Notes: generated by a model not told the origin, from the sequence alone. Shown: positions 12,293 through 25,486, counted from the first letter of the stretch. The stretch is DNA of 64,000 bases from Erigeron canadensis (GCF_010389155.1 NC_057766.1:31071516-31135515), one strand, 5' to 3'. Translations and numbers: made by a program.

Positions 12293-12517
12293 CTTCCTCT
12301 GTCTCATTAAGTGTCCTAGTTTGACTTTATGAGTATTTTTTATTTAATTTTATGAGTATTTTTCTTTTAACTTTGACCGTAAATATTTTTGTTGGTGTTA
12401 TATAATATAACTTTCATTGATATAACAAAATAAAATATTTACGGTCAAAGCTAGAAGACAGTTAAAATAGGAAGAAGACAGTTAAAATAGGAAAATTAAA
12501 ATGGGATATAGATAGTA
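12293..12517. mobile_element. Stowaway-like MITE
   Basis: The left end CTTCCTCTGTCTCATTAAGT after a TA resembles the Stowaway terminus (CTCCCTCCGTCYCATTAAGT type). The right end reads ATGGGATATAGATAGTAATT, roughly its reverse complement. Inner inverted segments TTTGACCGTAAATATTTT and AAAATATTTACGGTCAAA pair perfectly. A 19-20 bp piece near 12455-12490 (AGAAGACAGTTAAAATAGGA) is tandemly repeated. Confidence 0.7.
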
Positions 12518-14315
12518 ATTTTCACTTTTCAACATAGTTTTACGAAGCCTACGACTACGAATGACTAGACTCTGCGAAGTACTAGTCTTTGCATTTTCTC
12601 TAAAGTTGAAGGTCCCAGTTTGAAACATTTAATTTGATTTTTATTTTTACTCACAAAGGTTTTCTTCTCCATTTGATACATCTGCCTCTGCGTCTTTACC
12701 TCACTACCGCCGCCGCGTCATTTTCCGACACACTCCACTAGCTGTTTTACAGCAGTTGCAAGTAATTCCTATTAACTACTACTTTTTTTTTATCATTTTT
12801 ATTTTTCGATTTATAATCATTTCGATTCAAATTATTTACTCGTAAATGTATAAAAATATCAATGTCACATTATTTCATTATAGTTTTGTTTTTTTATATA
12901 TATATTTCGTTTATATCAAATTCGGTTATAATAAGAGTACTAGGGTTTTTATAGTAGTTGAATTTATAGAAAATTGTTTAGTTATGAAAAAGTTAGGTTG
13001 AAAAAATTCCCTAGTTTGATCTTATTTATATATTTTCCGTTAGCCCGTACTAAAGAACCGGAAAACGTTATACATCTCTCGTGTTAAAATGAAAGTGCAA
13101 TACCAAAATGAGATAAAGTAAACTAATTTTAGCCGGTGTGGGGATCATCTTAGATTAGCTTGTCTCCGCGATGTTGATATTAAGGATGATTTATTAGATA
13201 TACGGTAAAATTAAAGTTATCTATTGATTTATTCATTTAAGCACTTTAAAATCCTATGCATATACATACACAGTTTCGTCTTCCTAGTTTTCGGCTCTGG
13301 TTAGTTTAGTTGATATATACGTCTGTATGTCACTCTGTGTGTGTCTGCATTATGATATATATGCTAGGATTTGCATCAAGGAGGTTGCTTGAAATCATCA
13401 ATAGTTTGACATAAATCGCAAGTGAGATATGTGAAGACAGAAACATGATATTTATATACAGTAGTTGATTTACCTCCAATTTATCGATCGCTAAATGTAT
13501 GAGAATGACATTAAAATCTTGCTGCTTTATCTTTTCAAGATTAGAAACATTATATTTATGGGGCTCAGCGGCTCAGCCCCATTGAATATAAGATCTTAGA
13601 TAATTCGAGGAAATTCACAATTTTTATTCTTGTAGAGGAATATATTTTTCTTTTTTTGTGGTCACGTGATGGTTATTTGAGAAGAAGGAAAAAGGGTTAT
13701 ATTACTCCCTGATGTATACCACCAGAAATAACATTAGCTAGGTATTTGCAATTAGCCTATATAATTTTATTGTTGAGAAGTGTAGATAAGTTATAGTTTT
13801 CTTAAGCTACTCCATTGACCATGATTTTATGTAGTCCGTGTTGTACTTTGTCATATTAACAATATACCATACATACAGGATGAGTTATAAAGTGCTGGCT
13901 TTTTGTTCCATTCTACAATGACAGGGGAAACCGTTGCCTTGCTAACTTGTTCGTGCGTGCTTTGTTGTGCCATAAGATTTTGTATATGGCCATTATCATA
14001 TTTTTTCACTCTTCTCGACTCTGTGCAATATGCAAACTCTGCATCATTGGACATTTGATACAAATACACCCTCTATATTTCTCTTTGTGGTATTTGACTA
14101 ATTAAGAAAACAACCGATGCTATTCTTTATGGGTACTAAGTTGCAACCTTGAGACCTACGGTCTCAATACATTACCTATGCTTACCGACCTATTTGCCTA
14201 GGTTCTGAGCTTTGCTTTTAGACTATTTGTCCAACTTATGTATTTGGATTCTATGATATTCGAATACCTACAGTCTTATTATTGGTCTGTGTTGTAGGTA
14301 TAGTACTTGTGAACC
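12518..14315. other. Upstream region of the mS37-like gene
   Basis: A CT-rich and GC-rich patch at about 12660-12764 (CTACCGCCGCCGCGTCA) looks like a 5'UTR first exon, with a possible donor CAA|GTAATT. An acceptor-like GTGTTGTAG sits about 15 bases before the start codon region at 14316. A spliced leader is therefore plausible but unproven. The rest is AT-rich. A frame at 13851-14069 on the minus strand has no known family. Confidence 0.35.
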
Positions 14316-15497
14316 ATGGGCAAAAAAGTTGGTGAGCTAACTATAAACGCAAAGAAGTTTGGTGGTCTTTCAAAACCTTGTATGAAGGATATGGTTCAGT
14401 TTCTTGGCTGTTTATCCCTTAATCATAACAATGATGAAAAGTGTGCTCGTCAACGCCAGCAACTAGATACCTGCTTGGGGAGTCAGGTAATTAACTTATA
14501 TAAACTCTATGGTTCATACATCATCAAGGCATTAATTGTGGGTCATTCTTAGATTTAACAGTTGACACCATGGGTGATTCTAGTAATGGATCAAAAAGTT
14601 TTGGGTAAAGTTGTATCATTTTCTCCAAATCTATTCTGAAATTTGTTAATAATCGATGCAAATGTGACTAAGAAAAACTACTTTATTAGAATAACAATTT
14701 TACTTTTTGAATTAATCGATTTAGCAAGTTTCATTATTTAAGATACGCTTGGGGCAACTTTTTACCCATTTGGCCCATTGCTTTTCTACCCATTTGACTC
14801 GTTATAGATAAAGCATCACCTCAATTGTCCCATTTTTAAGTAAGTTGGTCGAATTGGCACCTCTAGTTATATTCAGGAAAGATAGTTCATTTCCTATGGG
14901 TCAAGGTGAGAATACTTAGAGCAATAATTTAGTGAAAACCTTTTTAGGGAATGAAAAGGATTTTAGCACTAGAAAATCCCAAATAGGGAACCCAAATACA
15001 TACAGAATAGAGGTGAGATGTCTCCAACGTGTAGGCCCTCCACTAAACTGAACAAGATGAATACAAAACAACAGCTGGAAATACAAGACGCCCAATCTTG
15101 AGTTAGTAACTTCAACCGTTTAGAAACCCACAAGAATGAAGATCTTTGGAGGGAAGTGAAACAGAGCCTCCTTGATAAGTCGTTATGTTAGATCAGTGAC
15201 GTATGAACTATCTGGTCTTGCCATTTCCCTCAAGGACCGTGTAAGAATGTAACATTCGCCATGGAACACCTTAAAAAATTGCAATATCCAATTATCCATA
15301 TATCAATATCTGAACGCTTTATTATCTTTGAGAAGTTGAACCTGGAAAGACAATTTAAGGCTCTTTCTTTTGCTATTTGTTATCTTCTGTGATGGCACTC
15401 TTAATCCTTAATTGTTGTTTTGCAGACTGGTAAGAAAAGAAAACCATGGGGAACCCTCAATTATCACTTGCAGAGGCTCAACAGAGGAAGGAAGTAG
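14316..15497 (+). CDS. Twin-CX9C protein, mitoribosomal mS37/CHCHD1-like
   Basis: Two exons, 14316-14486 and 15426-15497, join in frame through a GT..AG intron (AGTCAG|GTAATT and TTTTGCAG|ACTGGT) to encode 80 residues. Two CX9C motifs are exact: CMKDMVQFLGC and CARQRQQLDTC. This is the CHCH fold, imported into the mitochondrial intermembrane space or matrix and oxidised there. The start MGKKVGELTINAKKFG and the basic end HLQRLNRGRK resemble plant proteins annotated as mS37 (CHCHD1) of the small mitoribosomal subunit. Length fits. Without the second exon the protein would lack its basic tail, so the spliced model is preferred over the unspliced 78-residue frame. Confidence 0.8.
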
Positions 15498-17083
15498 TTT
15501 TGCTTGTTTGAAGATAATTTATCATTTTAGTGCAGTAGTTGCAGATTTTCAGGCATGCTTGAGAAACCCTTATGCTGTATTAAGCAATCTTTAGAAAGAT
15601 CATAAATGAATAGTAGTTCTGCATGCTTAGACATAACAAGAGCCAACTTTTCAAGAACTGGGCTACATGAAAGCATAGACATTTCTCTGTTTATCAATTT
15701 TATGAAACATATCTTAAGAATGAATTCTATGATCGCATACTCTGCTGAATCTATATTTGATTTGATAGTCAATGTACACGAAGTCCTGGTTACGATGTGG
15801 CTTCAAAATAAGATAATACACCAATTGTTTGTCTATATAACCATCTTTAGCAAAACCTTTGAGTGTGAGTGCTACTAAAGTAAATATGAAGCAAGTGTGG
15901 ATCGTTGCTTGGTTGATGGACCTATTATCATTGTTATAGTTTTTTTTAAAGATGCCAACCTTGAACCTGGGACTTCCGGTTTCAAGCTAGTCTTTCGATA
16001 TTGATCTATTATGGTTAACTTGTCAGCTTCTTATCAATTAGATATTGACCATTTAATCAGTTCCATCAACTATAATCAAGTCTTTCGCCAACGCTTATAG
16101 TGTTAGAAATTAGAACTGATTAGAAGGATACAAACTGAGGCATTAGATAAGGTATTTTTTCTCCTAATATCTTAGTTCAAGATTAGTTATCGAATAGTTA
16201 TCATAGAGATGGATATAATCATCAATATTATGTAGATTTTTCCTAGGAGTGCATCAATTGGGCCAAACTGACCAAAGCGGGTGAAGCTGGCCACTTAAGA
16301 CAGTTGGCCCCTTGAAAAATTAGAAACCTAGTCGAATATCAGTCGTGACCAATTAAATGCGAAAATGAGGTTGCTCTCTTGGCAAAACTGGAATAATGTG
16401 AGTCAAAGATCTAGCCATGGATGCTTTAGCGGGCCATAGTGAATGTCCAGATTCCCTGAAATCTTTCAACTAAACCAGACCAATGAGCCGTGCAACCTTC
16501 TTATTCTTATGTTGACTTTCGTTTCAAATACTAATAATGGTATACTTTCAATTATTGTTTATATATCTACGAAGTTTGACAAAAAGAAAAGAAGACAAAA
16601 CATAAAACAAAGGTTGCCAAAGCGGACTGGTTATAAACGGTTTGGCAGGGACAAAACATGCATAGTTCGGTTTGGTTTATATATTTCAAAACCATGGTTA
16701 CTGATTTGGTCGAGATTTTAGAGGCCATATACACCCATGGGGTCTATGACTTTCCATATTCTGCATACCTTGTCATGAACATGATTTTGGTGTAGTCGTT
16801 CTTTATGCAACTTTATTGGTAACATAATTATGTTCTCAATTAATTTGGCTTGAAAATTTTTAATTAGTCTATTTGTCCTGGTTTTAGCCCAAAAGATTTA
16901 AGGGGCATTTGATTTGTTAAAGACTTAAAACTGAAGAGGTTTTTATTTGCTATTTAATGGTCCCCTATAACTGCTATTTAAGAGTCCATTTTAGCCCAAC
17001 AAACAGGACATATGGGTTATTGGGTTTGAATTATATTTTCTTTCTTCGCCCATAATTCTTAATTAGTTGTTTTGTTTATTAAA
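15498..17083. other. Intergenic sequence downstream of the mS37-like gene
   Basis: No supported gene. The frames at 15606-15878 and 16443-16721 have no recognisable domains and run over AT-rich sequence. Segments around 15950-15995 resemble SINE-type text (CCTTGAACCTGGGACTTCCG) but lack boundaries. Confidence 0.4.
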
Positions 17084-17359
17084 ACGAGACGGGGTGCCCG
17101 CGCGATGCAGCGGTGATGGTGGTAACGACAAAGGTGTGGCTGCGGCAATTGTGGCGATGATGTGCGGCGGTAAGGGTTAATATGGTTATTTAAGGATTGG
17201 AGAATCTATGTTGTAGTTTATTTTATTAAGGGTATTATAGGTATATAGGTAAAAATGTTTAAATTAGTGAATAAATAAGAAGGGTAATATGGTCATTTCA
17301 AGTTCTTAATTACTTAAAGGGGAAGAGGAGTTTGCTTTGTATAGTAGTATAGATATAGA
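17084..17359 (-). mobile_element. Helitron-like miniature element, 276 bp
   Basis: Read on the minus strand it starts TCTATATCTATACTACTATA followed by CAAAGCAAACTCC, a Helitron-like 5' end after an A, and ends with a GC-rich hairpin (CCGCTGCATCGCGCGGGCAC) followed by CCCGTCTCGT. The interior has GGTGATGGTGG-type triplets. The same plan recurs at 10576, 26948, 48936 and elsewhere. Confidence 0.6.
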
Positions 17360-19732
17360 TTAGCAATATGAAACTCAAACTAAGTTTAAGGAACCTTAAT
17401 GATAGTTGCTCATTGTAAAATGAAGAACATATTATTAGCTACCACGTCTTATACAATTTTGATGACCGTGGAATGATCCCCGAGCCAATGTTTTTCTTTC
17501 CCTCCCCTGATGCTCTAACATAATATATGGTGAGTCCGATACTTCATAGTTCATACTCAAGAATAATGTGAAAGATGAAGTCACAAACTCTTAAGACTCT
17601 AATATATGATATTTCATCAGATATACCTTCCCAGTCCTTTTGGTCGGAACTTGTACACGTCATATGCAAAGATTTTCATAACAAAGTTAACAATCATTTA
17701 ATCCGTATATAGGCTAAACTCCCATGTTTCAAAGGGCTTTACTCGACAACACTTTAGCATATATTATACTTAGACACATAGTAGTTCCAATCCATCCGAA
17801 CATCTTTTTTTAGGTCATTAAAATGTTAAAATGTGTCTCTACCGAACCGTTTTTACTAATACATAAATCAAAGATTTTCTACTAAACGGAATAACGGATA
17901 AGATGAGACGTTCTTGATGTCATAACTTTATTGAAGTACTTTGATAACGCCATACCAAATATGGATGAAATAGAACATTTGACTCGATATTTGAAATAAA
18001 TACTAGTATTTTAGGCACGTTTATGAGCATAAATTGTAAATAGCACTATTAACAACAAGCACTAATTTTAAGATAATGAATATAAACTGCATAATTGATT
18101 TCAGGAAATGAAAAGGAAAAAGGAGAATATCGCATGATTTCCGTAAACCCTTTACGGGTCACCACAAAAACGGAAAAAAAAAAAAAAAAAAAAAAAACCC
18201 TATATCTTGATCCAACGAACTTAAAACTGAATAATAAAGCAATATATAAGTTTTAAATTTATAAGTTAATTATTACCAAGTGGATAGTGATCTCCATTTT
18301 GTTTTTATTGTTTTGAAAAGTGACATTGAAGAATAAAATGATGAAATGCACATGGATGGATGAGTCAAGAGCAAAATGACAATTATGGATAAATCTTTTT
18401 TTTTTTTTATGATGATGCTATAAATGATCAATATTCTATTTCTTGATATTCTTTTAAAATAATGTATTGCGTATGTTCAATTCTAGTCTCCATATCATGT
18501 ATGGGCCTTGATTTATTTCGTGATGTTAATCAAAACCTTTTTTCACAAGTTATTTTTGATTTCTAACCGTCTAACTTAATAAATACATAAATAAAGCCTT
18601 TAGTATGAAAATGAAATTAAAATTGAAATTTATTTCTTTTTGAACAACGACACTGAAACTTTTAAACTTGAGAGCTAGAGAAAAAGAAAGGGCAGTTAAC
18701 TTTAAAGGGTTTGGATCGGATTTATTAAAAAAAATAAAAAAATAAAAAAATAAGTACTGAAGACTGGTCAAATAAAAACTTTGGAAGAAGAGAATTAAAC
18801 CTGATCGAGGGTGGGACCAACATGGTCCGAGCGGCGTGGCTCAGGCCTTTTTCAGTAGAACCCCACAGGGACTCGAGTCCCAAACCCCTCAAACCCACCC
18901 GCCTGCCATCCTATATATTGTTTAACCGGCAAAGCGTGCTTTCTATGTCCCCTGATTCACATAATAATTTTCTACTTAAATACTCGTACATCACATTCTA
19001 TCACATTTGTTTTCATACTTACCTTGTACGTATTTATTTGTATTTTAGCATGTAAGTACAACTACTACTTGCTGTTGCTGGCATTTTAACTTCAAAACTA
19101 CTTTTAATCTTTTGAAAAGTCTTACACATTATTATCATCATAAAAGATAAAAGAGTACGTAGTACATCATACAATGAATGAACTAATTATAAATAGAGTT
19201 CTCCTCACCATTTACTACATAATTGTAAGACCATCTTAATTCACAACCCAACTCAACAATACTATTCAATAAATAAGTATTTCCTCTCTGTTATACTTAT
19301 CTAACCAAACTAAACTCAACTTTTATACTCCAATTAACAACCCAACGAATTTTTTTTTTAATATTTAATAATGTTTTTATTATTTAAAGTTTAGTAAAAA
19401 AAACTAGAAATGCTAGTTTATATTTTATATAAATAAAATAATAATAAATTTTATATATTATATTACATGTAACTTAAATTATAAATGTAAAGTATAAAAA
19501 AAAAATGCATATATAAAATGTGAGTGGAACGTGCAACTTCTTAATCTGTTCCCCAATAAATATTTACATATAAATTAAATTGTAAATTTATATTGCAAAG
19601 TTTAAAAAAACATATAGTACTACACTACTTTTTATTTGACAAGTTGATAAAAATATATTAGAATATCATCCGACTAGTGTTTGACTAGCCGAACTATTCG
19701 GTGAGCTTTTTGAAGTTTTGTCATATTTTAAT
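17360..19732. other. AT-rich intergenic sequence
   Basis: No gene is supported. There is an A-run of about 25 bases at 18174-18197. A patch at 18810-18915 has a perfect GGGACTCGAGTCCC palindrome and SINE-like wording, but no boundaries. 19380-19660 is very AT-rich. Confidence 0.4.
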
Positions 19733-20109
19733 ATTATAAGTGGTGACCAACTTTAGCAAACGACTGCCGATGAGAATGGTCTAAGACACAAGCATGGTAG
19801 CTATTGCATAGTCGGTATATTAGTGACTTCATACACCTCAATTTAATAGTTCAAATTTCACTTTTTAAATCTTTCTTTTATAATTTTAATCATAGATATT
19901 TTCTTTTGTATAATATATATATATATGTATGAATTGAATTTTTTTTTAACAGAAATAAATTGAGTTTTAAATGTACATGCGATACCTTCACTTGGTTGGA
20001 GATCTTTATAGAAAAAGTCTTTGTACCTCCGGGTAGAGTAAAGGTTGTCGACATCTCACATCCTCATACCCTATTTGCTGGGATTCAGTTGTTATTGTCG
20101 AGCTTTAAA
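19733..20109 (+). repeat. 377-bp dispersed repeat, copy 1, with TS-like SINE tail
   Basis: This stretch is nearly identical to 22794-23168 in the same orientation; differences are few substitutions and a change in a TA-microsatellite. It ends with CCTCCGGGTAGAGTAAAGGT and TCTCACATCCTCATACCC, the 3' signature of TS-type SINEs. It could be a SINE copy or part of a duplicated segment. Confidence 0.8.
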
Positions 20110-20989
20110 ATTGTGTGATCTTTGGTAATAATTTCATCTAAGAATGTGTGTTCGCTCAAAACCATTAGTTGAATAATTTCACTTACTTTTGTATTTGACG
20201 GTTTCATCTAGAATGTGTTCCCTCTGAAGACGAGCTCAATAGTTGAATAGGGAGATTTTGTGTGCTATATTTGAGCTGGCATGTGAAATTGAAGCGATTG
20301 GGAAGTCACGTTAAACCAGCTTTTGAAATGTTATATAATGGCTACAATCTTATACGAGCCTTCAACCAGGACTAGAATTTCATTTGAATCAGGAATGAAA
20401 AGGTTGGGCTGGAAATTTTCACAACTGAAATGCACGAGAGCTTTCATGTGTTGTAAAAGTAGAGACACTTGAAGGTAGTTTCAAGTGCTCCTTGAAGTTA
20501 TTTGACATTCCATCAGAGGTGGCAAGATGGGCTGGTCGGGTGGTAAGTTACGGGTCCATATCACTTCGGGTAAAAATTGGTCAGTTTTTAGAAGTGGTCG
20601 AGTTTGGTTTACTGCATACGTCTCTTGTCCTTTTTTTTTTTAATTTTATAAAAGTTTTCAGTCCATTAACTAATCTTTTGAAAAAACCACTTTTAGAGAT
20701 TATATGCATTAAAAAGACTTTGCGCTGGTTTCATCCTGTTACACATTTGAAATAAAAATGCAACCCAAACTGACTTATTTATAAGCAATTGGGTCATAAC
20801 ATCCACTTATATTCTTTGATACTCCAGGTCATTATAGGTGTAATGCCTTAATGTTTCAGCCTGTTTGACCCATTCCCCCCTTTTTTATTATAGTTTCATG
20901 TACTCGACCTAATTGAAACTAAAACAACTTAAATCAACCTATAGAAGTGCAACCGAGGTGCAAGAGCTTCTGAACTTGCTCTTTTAGCT

Positions 20990-21350
20990 ATCGAGCCTCA
21001 CACTCTCAAATCGCAGTAACTCATGACAATGGAAACCAGATCCATCTCACAACTTCTCTGCTAAATCCGTCAGAATATTGCTGCAAAAATCAACGTACGG
21101 GCCTAAGTACTGGACCTTTCCATGGAACAACTTGGCACCCCTAAAAGTTAATATCTTCGGTTATAGGGCTGACTAGATCCGGATCGCAACAAAAGACCAG
21201 ATTATGAAGACACAAATCTCAATCTCAACATCAACCTCCAACCTCTGCAACTCTCACGAAGAAGCAGCCAGCCATCTCTTCCTGCATTGCCCCTTTCGGA
21301 TATTCTTTGGGGACACATGCTATCTTGGTGCCAACGTAAGCAAGTTAGTA
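20990..21350 (+). pseudogene. LINE remnant: zf-RVT end of a non-LTR reverse transcriptase
   Basis: A single frame from about 21108 reads YWTFPWNNLAPLKVNIFGYRAD and, after one in-frame TAG, continues to LCNSHEEAASHLFLHCPF (21240-21297). The W..W...APLKV..FGYRA block, followed by a cysteine and EEAASHLFLHCPF, is the zinc-binding (zf-RVT) region at the C-terminus of plant LINE reverse transcriptases. Upstream text (about 21000-21107) is frameshifted LINE-like sequence. Downstream it is cut by a MITE at 21355. Non-functional. Confidence 0.75.
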
Positions 21351-21354
21351 GTTA

Positions 21355-21631
21355 GGCTATCTCTAATGCTAAGGACGCCCTTAAGCTGCCACATGATATC
21401 CTTACAAATCCTTACACATCCTTATAAATCCTTAAAATCTTATAACTTTATCTCCAACCATACAAACATCCTTACATATCCTTTAACTCTACTAAAAAAA
21501 ATTAAAAAATATAAGGGCACCTAAGGGTAAGGGCATGCATCAAAAAATCTTTAGTTTTGGACAAGCTTCAACCGCAAAGGATATCCAAGGGCACCCAAGG
21601 ACGCCAAAAAACATACCCATTGGAGATAGTC
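21355..21631. mobile_element. 277-bp PIF/Harbinger-type MITE with TTA TSD
   Basis: Inverted termini: left GGCTATCTCTAATG, right (reverse complement) GACTATCTCCAATG. TTA is duplicated at 21352-21354 and 21632-21634. A 3-bp TTA target duplication is typical of PIF/Harbinger (Tourist) elements. The interior has repeated CCTTACAAATCC and AAGGACGCC words. Confidence 0.8.
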
Positions 21632-21761
21632 TTAGGAATATATTTTGTTTCCACGGTTTAATGATTTAAGAGGAGTGACTATGTATTTCTTGGATAGATT
21701 TGCACGAGTATGAAGAGGTGTCGCATGAAAATTGTAATTGATTTAGATCGAATATTTTATA

Positions 21762-22734
21762 TGTTAGGTCCAGTTTAGGCTATAAACTGGAGCTCTCCAG
21801 CTGCATCTGGAGAGCATGAAGAATTGTCCGAAATATTAGAAGTCAAGTTGCATTGTACAGTTTAAGCAACTGATGACTTCCTCCAGTTGAGATCTAAAGA
21901 CTTAAATCTGAAGACCTTCCAGTTGAAGTCGAAGACAACAAGTGGAAGAAAGGAAATGGCAATGGCAGCGAAGCCCAGTTGACATTTCACCAGATCAATC
22001 AACTGGAGATCCTTCAGTGTAAATGCCTTTACAAAGCTTTACACTGATCACGAGGAAGACCTTTTACACTACATCCTTTTAACCGGACAATAATCTTGTC
22101 TGTGGATAAAAGTGCAAAGATGTAAAGTGGTTGAATAAAGTAACCTTTTGTCTTACTTTATTTAGCACACACAAAGGATTATTTACTAATACTTTTGTGT
22201 GCTGTCAACCATATTTGTACTTCGAAATTGAGATCCCAATGCTCATACTTCGACTATAAATAGAGGTCCTTGCCCAAGCATTTCAACAACTTTGCAAACA
22301 CATACATTTTGCAATATTGGTGAACTTGTGCAATATTCTCTCAATCGCAAAAATGAACATTTCACAACTTTAAGTGTTTCGATTGTTAGGAGAATTTCCA
22401 AGTATAGATCAATTGTATTTCATAGGTTGTTAGGATATTTACATCTTTGTATTATCTTGGTTCCGCAACAACCTTGTATTTTATTTAACAATCAATAAAT
22501 AAAATACATTTGAAAAATACATATTGTCTCATCAATATAAATACTTATCACTTATATCTATTGCATTGTATTTACTTATTTACATTGTCACCTTAATAAG
22601 TAAACCTCCAGATTACTTGGTACACAACCACTCTAAACTGGTCACGTCCAGATTAAGTGATTGTGTTGCAAAGTACATTCACCATTGACATAGAGGTGTC
22701 TTCAGCACCCATCTAGTAATAGTTTGGACTTACA
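21762..22734 (+). mobile_element. Solo LTR, 973 bp, with 5-bp TSD TTATA
   Basis: It starts TGTTAGGTCC and ends GGACTTACA, imperfect inverted ends of TG..CA type. The 5-bp direct duplication TTATA sits at 21757-21761 and 22735-22739. A strong TATA box (CTATAAATAG) lies near 22253-22262 and an AATAAATAAAA polyadenylation-like signal at about 22493-22503, as expected for an LTR with U3, R and U5. No internal retrotransposon genes remain, so this is a solo LTR left by LTR-LTR recombination. Orientation is taken from the TATA box. Confidence 0.85.
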
Positions 22735-22793
22735 TTATATATATTTGTTTAGTATACCTGGATAATTATCCGGGTTGATTAGCTAGGTTTACA

Positions 22794-23168
22794 ATTATAA
22801 GTGGTGACCAACTTTAGCAAACGATTGCCGATGAGAATGGTCTAAGACACAAGCATGGTAGCTATTGCATAGTCGGTATATTAGTGACTTCATACATCTC
22901 AATTTAATAGTTCAAAGTTCACTTTTTAAATATTTCTTTTATAATTTTAATCATAGATATTTTCTTTTGTATAATATATATATGTAAGAATTGAGTTTTT
23001 TTTTTTAACAGAAATAAATTGAGTTTTAAATGTACATGCGATACCTTCACTTGGTCGGAGATCTTTATAGAAAAAGTCTTTGTACCTCCGGGTAAAGTAA
23101 AGGTTGTCGACATCTCACATCCTCATACCCTATTTGCTGGAATTCGGTTGTTATTGTCGAGCTTTAAA
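22794..23168 (+). repeat. 375-bp dispersed repeat, copy 2
   Basis: Second copy of the repeat at 19733-20109, same orientation, visibly more than 95 percent alike. Together the copies flank about 2.68 kb, within which the LINE remnant, the 277-bp MITE and the solo LTR lie. Confidence 0.8.
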
Positions 23169-24797
23169 TGTATGTTACATTGATATATATAATTTCATCA
23201 AAATGTCATAAAACGATAAAAAAAAAAGTTATTAAAATGTGACTTTGAAAGTTAAAATAAGAAATTTAAATTGAAACAGAATATATATATATATATAGAG
23301 TAAAAAATATAAAAAGAAAACCAATTTAATGTTAAGAACTTTTGATTAATTAGATCAAAGGTTGAGATTAACCAATAGCATTTATGTAATTATTTTAAAC
23401 AAAAACTAATCTATATTTGATAAAAGGGCATAAGAGGAATAAGAATTTATTTAAAAAAATTACGGAACAAAACCGTTTGCCTGAATCATGGAATTTTAAA
23501 TTTCAAAGTTACGGGTGGACTTTTTTTTTCTTTAAACCTCAAAACAAATTATAAATTATGAAATTTGGATTATTTGTTTATTTGTTTAGCAAATTGTAAG
23601 GTAATACGTGCAATAGATGGAAAAATACGAGCTTTTTCATTAAAGAAGTTTGCATTAATTTTTTTCTTAACATTTACATATATTGCAACAATGAATCATT
23701 AATTTTGTATAAGGATTTATTTACCAATAATTATAACGTGTCCAACTATGTACAAAATATATAAAATCGTACAAGTTTTAACTCATTTTAAAGCTTCCAA
23801 TTCGTACACATATGAACTGTTATGATATAATCATGTACACATGTGACGACACTATTAATTTTTATGTGGACATGTGTACCTCAAAAATGTAATAAAGTCG
23901 TCGCATGTATACATGATAAAATCACCAATTTATATGTGAAGACGAAACATCTGATAATTACAAATTCATAGAAAATATGTGCAAATGTAAAATGAATGAA
24001 TAGTTAAAATGAAAATAAAATGTATTAAAAATGTAATATAAAGGGAACATCTAATTTGATGTGATAAAATAATAAAATGATAAATAATTTAATATAATTA
24101 AAATTAAAAGTAAGAAAAATATACGAAGACAACAAATACCACTAATGAGCAAGTAAATGAATGATATGATTTTATCAATTTTGATCCATCCGACTTTTTT
24201 CCTTGATTTTATGATGTTGAGTGGTCATACATGTGATTAAAAGAGATATTTGTAGGATTTTACTATTTAATTAGAATTACATATATCAAAATAACAAAAC
24301 TACCCTCGTGTAAAAAAGATAACATAGTTTTCAACAAATATTTTGTTCTCATAATAACCTTACTCTATATATATAATCGCATGTATATATCGATATAAAA
24401 TAAACTATAAATTTGTGTCATATGCAACAAATACAAAACTCCATTAGATAAAACTATCGAAACAATAATTATCATATATGATAAAAATGTTTTGCAGATT
24501 TATCATAAGTTATTATCATTTCATGTTAATTATATATTTATTATATACTTATATAGGTTTTAAGTAAAATATTAAAGTAAAAAAAATAAAACAATAGGTT
24601 CATTTTCAATGAAAATCATCGTGCATCAATTGCTACGTAAATTTTTGTGCATCAATTTAATCATGATATAAAAGTCAAGATCTTATATTATTTATTTTAT
24701 TTTAATACATGTTTTAAAATACTCAATCCCTACTTATATTAGCAAGATCTTACCATAAAACATGGAACAAGTGGGTATCTTCTCTTGAGTCTTGACC
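23169..24797. other. AT-rich intergenic sequence
   Basis: Very AT-rich, with homopolymer runs and no supported open frame. No element boundaries were found by eye. Confidence 0.4.
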
Positions 24798-24800
24798 TTA

Positions 24801-25410
24801 GAGCATTGGGTATGGAACCCCAACGCCGAACCCCGGATGCTTACTTGGACATCGGCGTCGTTCTTGATCCATTCCTCCATGTTCTTTGCAGACCCATTCA
24901 TCAAGAATTCATCAAAATTCTTGATATATTTGCCGATACACGACATCCATTCCACTCTTTGCTTTTGTATATGAATGTGGGTCATCTAATATATTTAAAG
25001 CTAAGTTACTAAATATGACTTTAAAGGTTGAACTGTTGAAGTATATAGTTATTTACTAGGTGGCATAGAGATCTTTTGACAGCAAATTTAGATGTATATG
25101 TAATTGAGAACTTTTAATATATTCTTTTACAAAAGTATGTTTTGGTTTAAAAAAGTGAAGTATATGTTTTTTTTGACGGCTTATCTTATTCTAATTTTTA
25201 TTAATATATTACCAGATAAATATACAAACTAATAATAATAAAACTAGTTTGGATAACTTATATAAGTAAATAAAAGAAAAAAAATAGTGTTCTGCGTTCT
25301 GGATGGTTCTGCAACCATAACAGCTTAAAAGTAATGAAGTGATAAAATCTGATGTGGCATTGAGTTAGCGTTCTGGATAGTTCTGCATACCTGGACTATA
25401 CCTAATGCTC
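24801..25410. mobile_element. 610-bp PIF/Harbinger-type element with TTA TSD
   Basis: The left end starts GAGCATTGGGTATGGAACCC and the right end, reverse complemented, starts GAGCATTAGGTATAGTCCAG. TTA is present at 24798-24800 and 25411-25413. The left third is GC-richer than its surroundings and holds an open frame on the minus strand (24734-24985) with an EWMSCIGKYIKNFDEF-like segment; this might be a captured or relic coding piece. No transposase is present, so the element is non-autonomous. Confidence 0.75.
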
Positions 25411-25486
25411 TTATATTCCAAAAATGCCTTTCTTCCTAAGTCTACATGTGCAACTTAAACCACTACTAGCTAGCTAGTGAGGTCAT

